Part shown: one piece after another, positions 6,599-11,719 of the stretch | Numbering within the stretch: the first letter of the stretch is position 1 | Layout: every line of letters starts with the position of its first letter | Program-made: the position numbers and the translations under genes | Assembly: GCA_012727745.1 (NCBI GenBank) | Contig: JAAYGJ010000136.1 | Location: forward strand, 1-11,719 | Source: Clostridia bacterium | GTDB taxonomy: Bacteria; Bacillota; DSM-521; Neomoorellales; Neomoorellaceae | Reading direction: 5' to 3' | Length of the DNA stretch: 11,719 nucleotides | The notes under the pieces: model-generated | What the model was told of the DNA's origin: nothing | The model's input: only the letters and a program-made list of their open reading frames with translations | The model's database searches: none

Positions 6599-9210
6599 TA
6601 TCCCCTCCTCGTAAAGCTGCGGACATTGCTCATGCGATCATAAGGGACTGTATCACCTTCAATAAATATCATCTCGTAAATCAAGCTATCAGGATTAAGG
6701 TCTTCCCATTTCCTTATAGCCATAGCTTTGCGTCCTTTCTTGCCATCATCGGGATGCTCACGATCACGCATGCGTTTAATTTCCACAATTAAGATCTTCC
6801 CGTCTTTGCGTCGAATGACGAAGTCTGGAGTATAGCGCCGCCACTTGCCTTTCTCATCTTTATATTCCACGTAAAAATCCGTCTTAGCAGGATCTGTGAG
6901 CGCGCCGGTATAATAGATATCCTCCAATTCCTCAGAATTCTGGTTAATTTCACGGAGCATTTGTTCAAAGAAGCTCTTTTCAGGCTTTGAGTCAAAGTTG
7001 TAAGGCGTGTAGTGAAAACCATATCCCCCCTGATTGTCCTGCAGTGTATCGTAGGGTAACAACAGGTGTTCACGGTCCTTGGAGTAAATAATCTCGGCGG
7101 TGTAAACTTCCGCACCGAAAGCATCTTCTTCCCGCTCAAATCCTTCGGGATTAACTAAAGCCAAAGCCCGCTCTACCCTTTCCTCTCGTATTTCATAATT
7201 ACACCTTTGTTCCTCAATTTGTTTTGCTAGCTCAAATAAGTGGCTCCGGGGAATTTCTTCCCGGCCATAAAGGCGGCGTATTTCGCCATAGACTTCCCAA
7301 AAATCAAGCCTATATATCGCAGCAAGATCCAGCGCCGCACTGTAGTGGTCTAAAGTTTCAGGGATAGTGTCAATGCTTACGGCGTCTCCAGCCGCCTGCA
7401 TAATGCTCCCAGTTGCTTGTTGAACCGCAAGGTCATAATCTCGCCGAATAAGTTTTGCTCTAGAACTGCCTCTAGGTCGCTGTAACTTTAAGGGCTCTTT
7501 TCCTACTTCGCTGGGCACTACTGTTCGTCGCATTTGGGTGACGACTATAGGAGGAATATTAGTCTTCCGTAAAACTATTCGTGTACGCCGGGTTTCTGTG
7601 ACTTCCCGGTTAAGATCAGCAATGGTCTCGCCATAGGTCTCCTGGAGTTGGCGGTCAAGAATGCCAAAGTTATCTTGGGAGAGGTATACCTTTGCTTTCT
7701 TGGTGTTACCGGGAATCTGGCGCAGACATCGGCTTGCAGCCTGGAGAACAAAATTATTCGATGTCTTTAGCTTGCGAACAAGGGCACAGGCGAATAAGCT
7801 GGGACAGTTCCAGCCTTCGGTACCCTTGTTTACTAAAAGTATCACACGCCGGCGTGACGCTGGATCATTGAGGCGATTAAATTCTTCTATCTCCTCCTTA
7901 GTCGATTCTGACGTGTTCACCAAACATGCCGCAGGGCTTTCCCCCAGCTCTGCCAAAGCCTGGTCAATAACAGGCCGCAGTTCCTTTAGGTCATCAGTTC
8001 GGGGAAAATACATAGCCAGCTTGGCTGGAGCACCATTTGGTAGGCTGTGATTACCGTATTCAGCAAAGAAATCGCGAATTACATGGGCGACGTATTGCTC
8101 TACATTACCTTCAAAGTCATAGGCTTGAATGTTACCCGCCAGCTCCTTGAGGTAGCCGTCTTTAATCCCCTCAGATAACCCATACCAAATTACTACATCC
8201 TTAAGCGGCTGGCGCCTATAGTAAGGCGTACCTGTTGTATTGACAACACATACAACCTCGGTTTCTTCTGCCAAATAATTCACGGTTTGGCGAACCCTTT
8301 TTAATTGTCTATCTAAAGATTGACCATAAAGATGATGGGCTTCATCAGAAAATATCACCAATCGCGGTAGACTCGCAATAGTTTGCAAGCGACGGTTGGC
8401 TATTTCACGTTTTGCCTTAGTAACATCCTGCCCGGAAAAAAGGGGGCCTAAATCCCCTTTGCGAATAGTCTCGGCAGTAATACGTATTTTCTCTATATTG
8501 GTGACAATTATATTAAAACTGGATCCCTGTATGACTGGAATATCCGTTTCGCCGTCGCGAGTGAAGGTTAGTTTAACGGAAGCCGCAAAGGGTTTATAAA
8601 GGCGCGGGGGTAGAATGCTATTATACGGAACCCTGTTCAGTTCCCGTAGAGCTTCTATTATGGTTTTTCCCGGTGCAAATACTAATGCATTCAATGCAAA
8701 GTCAGAATCCTGATATTCTATAGCCATAGCAAATTCTGTAGCTATTATTGCACCAATAAGGACTGTTTTGCCTGCGCCCATGGCCAGCGCGAAAATATAG
8801 CTGGGGTAGTCCAAATTGAGGCTCTCCCGTAATGCTTCCAGATGAAAGTCGCGAACGAAATCATTGTCATTTTTAAGCCGCTGCCAAAGACCATCTAAGC
8901 CTTCATTGAGTACATAATTGCATATCTCATCTTTGGCTAACCCTAAGACCTCAAGCAAATCGGCGGGCTTGGGATAAAGCTCCTTATACAAATCAAAGAT
9001 ATGGGGCGTTTTCTTAACCGCACGCAAATACCAGTAAACCTCCAGCGCTCTTAACTGCGGCTTGCGCAGATAGCGAAGGTCTCCTGTTTCAGCATCTGTT
9101 TGCCATTCTAATATCTCACCGACAGCGGGAAACTCCTCACATGGGTATCCAGCCTCGCGCCATTGCTGTGCTTGACTTGCTAGGACTTGATATAAATGGT
9201 CCATAAGCAC
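6598..9210 (-). CDS. res: Type III-like restriction endonuclease (Res), helicase-nuclease
   Basis: ATP-dependent DNA translocase/nuclease that should act with Mod to cut unmodified foreign DNA. Superfamily 2 motifs are visible in order: Walker A AMGAGKT (143-149), DEAH (289-292), TTGTPYY (325-331), NKGTEGWNCP (461-470) and QAASRCLRQ with its arginines at 494 and 497. Near the C-terminus, TPDF with Asp796 and VEIK with Glu810 and Lys812 form a PD-(D/E)xK nuclease. At 870 residues it is somewhat shorter than EcoP15I Res. Numbering is from the GTG at 9210; an ATG two codons inside (9204) is equally plausible, and both share the upstream GGGGAG. It precedes mod, the reverse of the classical mod-res order, and is translationally linked to it. 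No clear promoter was found, but a small U-tailed hairpin lies 35-55 bases upstream. All catalytic motifs look intact. Confidence 0.92.
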   Translation of the reverse strand: MLMDHLYQVLASQAQQWREAGYPCEEFPAVGEILEWQTDAETGDLRYLRKPQLRALEVYWYLRAVKKTPHIFDLYKELYPKPADLLEVLGLAKDEICNYVLNEGLDGLWQRLKNDNDFVRDFHLEALRESLNLDYPSYIFALAMGAGKTVLIGAIIATEFAMAIEYQDSDFALNALVFAPGKTIIEALRELNRVPYNSILPPRLYKPFAASVKLTFTRDGETDIPVIQGSSFNIIVTNIEKIRITAETIRKGDLGPLFSGQDVTKAKREIANRRLQTIASLPRLVIFSDEAHHLYGQSLDRQLKRVRQTVNYLAEETEVVCVVNTTGTPYYRRQPLKDVVIWYGLSEGIKDGYLKELAGNIQAYDFEGNVEQYVAHVIRDFFAEYGNHSLPNGAPAKLAMYFPRTDDLKELRPVIDQALAELGESPAACLVNTSESTKEEIEEFNRLNDPASRRRVILLVNKGTEGWNCPSLFACALVRKLKTSNNFVLQAASRCLRQIPGNTKKAKVYLSQDNFGILDRQLQETYGETIADLNREVTETRRTRIVLRKTNIPPIVVTQMRRTVVPSEVGKEPLKLQRPRGSSRAKLIRRDYDLAVQQATGSIMQAAGDAVSIDTIPETLDHYSAALDLAAIYRLDFWEVYGEIRRLYGREEIPRSHLFELAKQIEEQRCNYEIREERVERALALVNPEGFEREEDAFGAEVYTAEIIYSKDREHLLLPYDTLQDNQGGYGFHYTPYNFDSKPEKSFFEQMLREINQNSEELEDIYYTGALTDPAKTDFYVEYKDEKGKWRRYTPDFVIRRKDGKILIVEIKRMRDREHPDDGKKGRKAMAIRKWEDLNPDSLIYEMIFIEGDTVPYDRMSNVRSFTRRG

Positions 9211-9244
9211 TCTTCTCCCCTTTAGCTCTGAATAAATTTCTATA

Positions 9245-9265
9245 AAAAGGGCGAAATACCCTCTT
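9245..9265 (-). terminator. Small U-tailed hairpin in the res leader
   Basis: On the minus strand AAGAGGG and CCCTTTT pair over seven positions with one G-U around a 7-nt loop, followed by TATAG. It lies ahead of res and behind the strong selC terminator. It may be a backup terminator or a leader attenuator for res. The stem is weak. Confidence 0.3.
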
Positions 9266-9360
9266 GTTCCACTGATATCTTATCCGGCTATGTTATTGCA
9301 AGAATCATTATCCCTGCAAGCTGATTTACACGCAGACTGGCAGAGCATCTCCGGCCCCGA

Positions 9361-9399
9361 AACAAAAACGCGCGAGCCATGATTATAATTGCTCGCGCG
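9361..9399 (-). terminator. Rho-independent terminator of tRNA-Sec
   Basis: CGCGCGAGC and GCTCGCGCG form a perfect 9-bp GC-rich stem around a 13-nt AT-rich loop, followed in the minus direction by TTTTTGTT. It begins about ten bases after the tRNA CCA end and should separate selC from the restriction genes. Confidence 0.9.
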
Positions 9400-9407
9400 C
9401 TAATTTC

Positions 9408-9419
9408 TTTGGCGGGAGT
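9408..9419 (-). repeat. 12-bp direct repeat at the tRNA-Sec 3' end (proximal copy)
   Basis: The copy of ACTCCCGCCAAA that forms the acceptor 3' strand, discriminator and CCA of tRNA-Sec. It pairs with the copy at 4701-4712. The tRNA keeps a complete 3' end, as expected when an element integrates by recreating the tRNA terminus. Confidence 0.6.
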
Positions 9420-9509
9420 GTGTGGGAATCGAACCCACCGCGCCCGGGTTTGACCCGCGCGCCAGCTGGATTTGAAGTCCAGGCAGGCCACCAGGCCCGA
9501 TGCACCCCC
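9410..9509 (-). tRNA. selC: tRNA-Sec (UCA anticodon)
   Basis: 100 nt including encoded CCA. The anticodon arm CTGGA-CTTCAAA-TCCAG places TCA in the loop, reading UGA. The D-stem is a six-pair helix with a 4-nt loop (CGGGCC-TGGT-GGCCTG). The variable arm is very long, GCGCGCGGGT against ACCCGGGCGC with one mismatch. The T-arm is GTGGG-TTCGATT-CCCAC, and the discriminator is G. These are tRNA-Sec hallmarks. The acceptor pairs GGGGGTG with CACTCCC; the eighth pair expected in bacterial tRNA-Sec would be a C-A mismatch. It is charged with Ser and converted by SelA, then delivered by SelB, both encoded next to it. Its 3' end is repeated at 4701-4712. Confidence 0.97.
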
Positions 9510-9527
9510 GCATAAACTGTAGATTTA

Positions 9528-9556
9528 ATTATACCAACGTCTTAGAGGTCATGCAA
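9528..9556 (-). promoter_or_regulatory. Promoter of tRNA-Sec
   Basis: On the minus strand TTGCAT (9556-9551) and a consensus TATAAT (9533-9528) are 17 bases apart. The -10 box ends 18 bases before the mature tRNA, giving a short 5' leader. selC therefore need not depend on read-through from selAB. Confidence 0.8.
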
Positions 9557-9565
9557 GTACATGAC
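9548..9565. repeat. Inverted repeat overlapping the tRNA-Sec -35 box
   Basis: GTCATG-caagta-CATGAC, two 6-bp arms with a 6-bp spacer, covers the -35 hexamer at 9551-9556. The placement would suit a repressor or activator site, but the arms are short and no regulator is known here. Confidence 0.45.
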
Positions 9566-9657
9566 TTCCGCAAGAAATTATTACAAATATTATAACCGCC
9601 GCAAATTCTATTTTCCCTCTTCCGGCTGCCTGATGCCGGCTAATAAGTAATTATCTC

Positions 9658-11565
9658 TCAGTTTCCAATGTAAATGCGTTTGTCGCCCTGGCGCCGGGTA
9701 ACTTTTATCTGGTCCAGGTATTCCAGGAAAGGTAGGACATATTTACGTGAGCTGCCCAGGGCATCCCTTATTTCTGCCAGACCGAAAGGCCCGGCAGCAG
9801 CAACTTTTTTGACTTCGGTGCAGGCGGCTTCGAAAGCCTCCCGGTGCCAGTAAAAAACGTCATTGATTTTAACCAGCACTTCTTCCCGACAGAGGTAATG
9901 GAGCAATTCTTCCAGTTCTTCGCCATTAATCCCATATTCGGTTAATAGTTCATTAAAAGCAGGTGGCTGCCAGCCTGCAGACTGGTATTTGGCCGCCAAC
10001 AGCTGCAATAATTCTTTTTGCTTGGGAGTAAACACAGGTGTGAAATCAGCCAGGACAACCGCCGTTGCTGTTACCTTAATCTTGCTTTCCTGCTCCCACT
10101 GTTCTAGCAAGCTCTGGAAAACCCGCGCCGGCAAACGCCCGAAAAAGCGGGAACGCAACTCCTCCCGGGCTATCCCGGGACGCAGGGGGTAACGGCGATG
10201 GAATTCTGCCAGCGCTTTTTGGGCTGCCTGCCACCAGGCAGCATAGCCTTCGCTGCTGACAGCATACAAATCATTAGCTGCCGCCAGCACTTTAATCTGA
10301 CCCTTGGCCGCCATAACCTGTAATAAATCCCTGGTTTTGTCCGGGGGCAGGGAAGCCCGAGCCGCTGCCTCCTGCCAGCTGAGGCCATCGCGCTGGCTTT
10401 GAATGACCTGAATCAACACCTGTTCTGGCGAACCTTCCAGGCGCCGTCTCAGAGACTCCAGCACTGCCGGCTTAAAGCGGCGATGCCGGCGCGGGGCTGC
10501 ATCGATAACCTGGCCGCCGCCAATGGTATCCATCGGTGAATAGCGGCGCAGGATAAAACGGTCGCCGCGGTTGGCGATTACTGCTTCTTCCATAAGAATT
10601 TGCACCAGTCCCGTTTCGCCCCCTTTTAATTCCTCATGCTCAAGCAGTACCACCCGACCAAAGGCCTCAGCGGTACCCAGGTAAAAACGGATGCGGCTAC
10701 GGTTAGTCAGGGGCTGGGCCTGCGGCAGCAGTTTAACGCTGGCATCGAGGCGATAGGTAGGTCTTAAAATCCCCGGTGTCAAGAGGGTGCTACCCCGTTT
10801 TACCATTTCCAGGTCAACGCCGGCCAGGTTTGCAGCCACGCGCTGGCCGGCCCGGGCTTCCTTTACTGTCTCGCCGTGAACTTGCAGGTTGCGCACTTTA
10901 GTTTTTATACCCTGAGGCTGCAGCTCTAATTCGTCGCCCACTTTTATAGTTCCGGTCCACAGGGTGCCGGTTATCACTGTGCCAAAGCCGGTTATGGAAA
11001 AAACCCGGTCAATCGGCAGCCTTACTTGCCCTGAGGCCGAGCGGGACGGTACCGTTGCCGCCAGGTTGTCTAGGCAGGCCAGCAGCTCGGGTATTCCTTT
11101 TCCGGTATAAGCCGAAACCGGTATAACCGGTGCTGCCGCCAGTACCGTTCCCTGAACTGTCTGGCGCACTTCCTCCTCAACCAGCTCCAGCCATTCTGCC
11201 TCTACCAGATCGGTTTTAGTTATAACGATAACGCCATGTTTAACCTGTAATAGATCAATAATCGCCAGGTGCTCCCTGGTCTGGGGCATAACCCCCTCAT
11301 CGGCAGCTACAACGAGCATCACCAGGTCCATCCCGCCTACGCCAGCCAGCATCTGGCGAATAAAACGCTCATGACCGGGGACGTCCACCAGGCCCAAACG
11401 TCGCCCGCCGGGCAGGGTCAGGGGAGCAAAGCCCAATTCAATCGATATACCCCGTTCTTTTTCTTCTTTAAGGCGATCTGTTTCAACGCCGGTCAAAGCC
11501 TTCACCAGCACTGTTTTGCCATGATCAACGTGTCCAGCAGTACCGATAATATGATCCACAGTCAT
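9658..11565 (-). CDS. selB: Selenocysteine-specific translation elongation factor SelB
   Basis: GTPase that brings Sec-tRNA-Sec to the ribosome at UGA codons followed by a SECIS hairpin. The N-terminal EF-Tu-like half shows GHVDHGKT (11-18), ERGISIELGF, DVPGH (61-65) and TKTD (116-119), then beta-barrel domains. The C-terminal ~260 residues are the winged-helix array whose last repeat binds SECIS RNA; LGSSRKYVLPFLEYLD near the end is typical. The 635 residues match the roughly 634-residue Moorella thermoacetica protein, which it resembles closely from memory. The ATG at 11565 overlaps the selA stop as ATGA, suggesting coupled translation, but GGAGG lies only one base upstream. A GTG two codons inside (11559) would have a better spacing of seven. 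tRNA-Sec follows on the same strand. No selenoprotein gene is visible in this window. Confidence 0.97.
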   Translation of the reverse strand: MTVDHIIGTAGHVDHGKTVLVKALTGVETDRLKEEKERGISIELGFAPLTLPGGRRLGLVDVPGHERFIRQMLAGVGGMDLVMLVVAADEGVMPQTREHLAIIDLLQVKHGVIVITKTDLVEAEWLELVEEEVRQTVQGTVLAAAPVIPVSAYTGKGIPELLACLDNLAATVPSRSASGQVRLPIDRVFSITGFGTVITGTLWTGTIKVGDELELQPQGIKTKVRNLQVHGETVKEARAGQRVAANLAGVDLEMVKRGSTLLTPGILRPTYRLDASVKLLPQAQPLTNRSRIRFYLGTAEAFGRVVLLEHEELKGGETGLVQILMEEAVIANRGDRFILRRYSPMDTIGGGQVIDAAPRRHRRFKPAVLESLRRRLEGSPEQVLIQVIQSQRDGLSWQEAAARASLPPDKTRDLLQVMAAKGQIKVLAAANDLYAVSSEGYAAWWQAAQKALAEFHRRYPLRPGIAREELRSRFFGRLPARVFQSLLEQWEQESKIKVTATAVVLADFTPVFTPKQKELLQLLAAKYQSAGWQPPAFNELLTEYGINGEELEELLHYLCREEVLVKINDVFYWHREAFEAACTEVKKVAAAGPFGLAEIRDALGSSRKYVLPFLEYLDQIKVTRRQGDKRIYIGN

Positions 11566-11719
11566 TCCTCCAAAGCTCGGGCCAGAGCGGCAACAATCTC
11601 TTTCTCCTCGCCTGGCAATATGGTACGGCTATCAAGTATTATAAACTCCTCCTGGATCCGGGCCAGCAGCGGCGGCTCACTTTGGCGCAGGCGCCGGGCC
11701 AGTTCAGAGGCACTTATCC
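11562..11719 (-). CDS. selA: L-seryl-tRNA(Sec) selenium transferase SelA, C-terminal fragment
   Basis: The frame is open from the window edge to a TGA at 11564-11562, giving the last 51 residues, including SEPPLLARIQEEF, ILDSRTILPGEE and an Ala/Leu/Glu-rich end. The PPLLARI and LDSRTILPGEE pattern is typical of the SelA C-terminus (the PLP-fold small domain). SelA converts Ser-tRNA-Sec to Sec-tRNA-Sec using selenophosphate in the cytoplasm. The stop overlaps the selB ATG (ATGA), and selB then tRNA-Sec follow, so the three form the expected selA-selB-selC order. The catalytic Lys and the start lie beyond the window. Confidence 0.9.
   Translation of the reverse strand, partial: ISASELARRLRQSEPPLLARIQEEFIILDSRTILPGEEKEIVAALARALEE

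Larger units (their letters stand above)
4713..9407. mobile_element. Putative restriction-modification island inserted at selC
   Basis: The segment between the two 12-bp repeats holds mod, res and the terminator now used by selC. It begins exactly at the tRNA-Sec 3' end, a common insertion point for islands. Sampled lines are near 40% G+C in mod against about 55% in selB. No integrase, transposase or relaxase is present, so the block is either a degenerate element or was mobilised in trans. The island status is inferred. Confidence 0.45.

Noticed and set aside
6789..7139. 116-codon overlapping frame inside res
   Set aside because: Same-strand shadow in another frame across the Res region before the nuclease motif; the Res motifs show the main frame is intact.
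1..11719. CRISPR arrays or in-frame UGA (selenoprotein) codons
   Set aside because: No regularly spaced repeats were seen, and every recognised gene is complete without reading through a UGA.

Overview
The window looks like a chromosomal segment of a thermophilic, acetogenic Firmicute close to Moorella. The main reason is SelB: its C-terminal winged-helix half closely resembles, from memory, the crystallised Moorella thermoacetica SelB. Gram-positive style ribosome binding sites, a SAM-I riboswitch and a selenocysteine system fit this. The organism is inferred; no database search was made.

Layout. (1) Positions 2-2308, plus strand: a copper-exporting P1B-ATPase (copA) whose first codons lie before the window; it contains a perfect 34-bp palindrome. 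All other genes are on the minus strand. (2) 2328-3149: larE, an ATP-dependent sulfur transferase of the nickel-pincer (lactate racemase) cofactor pathway. (3) 3221-4156: metA (homoserine O-acyltransferase with the acetyl-CoA-type Glu111), preceded by a SAM-I riboswitch (4314-4436), an elaborate hairpin platform (4208-4308) and a consensus promoter (TTGACA-N17-TATACT). (4) 4766-9210: a two-gene Type III-like restriction-modification operon, res then mod, joined by a TAATG stop/start overlap. (5) 9410-9509: tRNA-Sec (selC) with its own promoter and a strong terminator. (6) 9658-11565: selB. (7) 11562 to the window end: the C-terminus of selA, overlapping selB by ATGA.

How the genes work together. 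selA, selB and selC form a compact selenocysteine locus: SelA converts Ser-tRNA-Sec to Sec-tRNA-Sec, and SelB delivers it to UGA codons. metA begins methionine synthesis and is shut down by SAM through its leader. larE follows metA by about 60-70 nt with no convincing terminator or promoter between, so it may share SAM control. Res and Mod would form a restriction/methylation complex.

The most notable structural point is that the restriction-modification block is bracketed by a 12-bp direct repeat (4701-4712 and 9408-9419) equal to the 3' end of tRNA-Sec. The block is also visibly more AT-rich than selB and copA. This suggests that it entered the chromosome at the 3' end of selC, a known integration hotspot in enterobacteria. 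No integrase is present. A second hairpin plus U-tract (4648-4683) lies just outside the far repeat, where the original selC terminator would have been.
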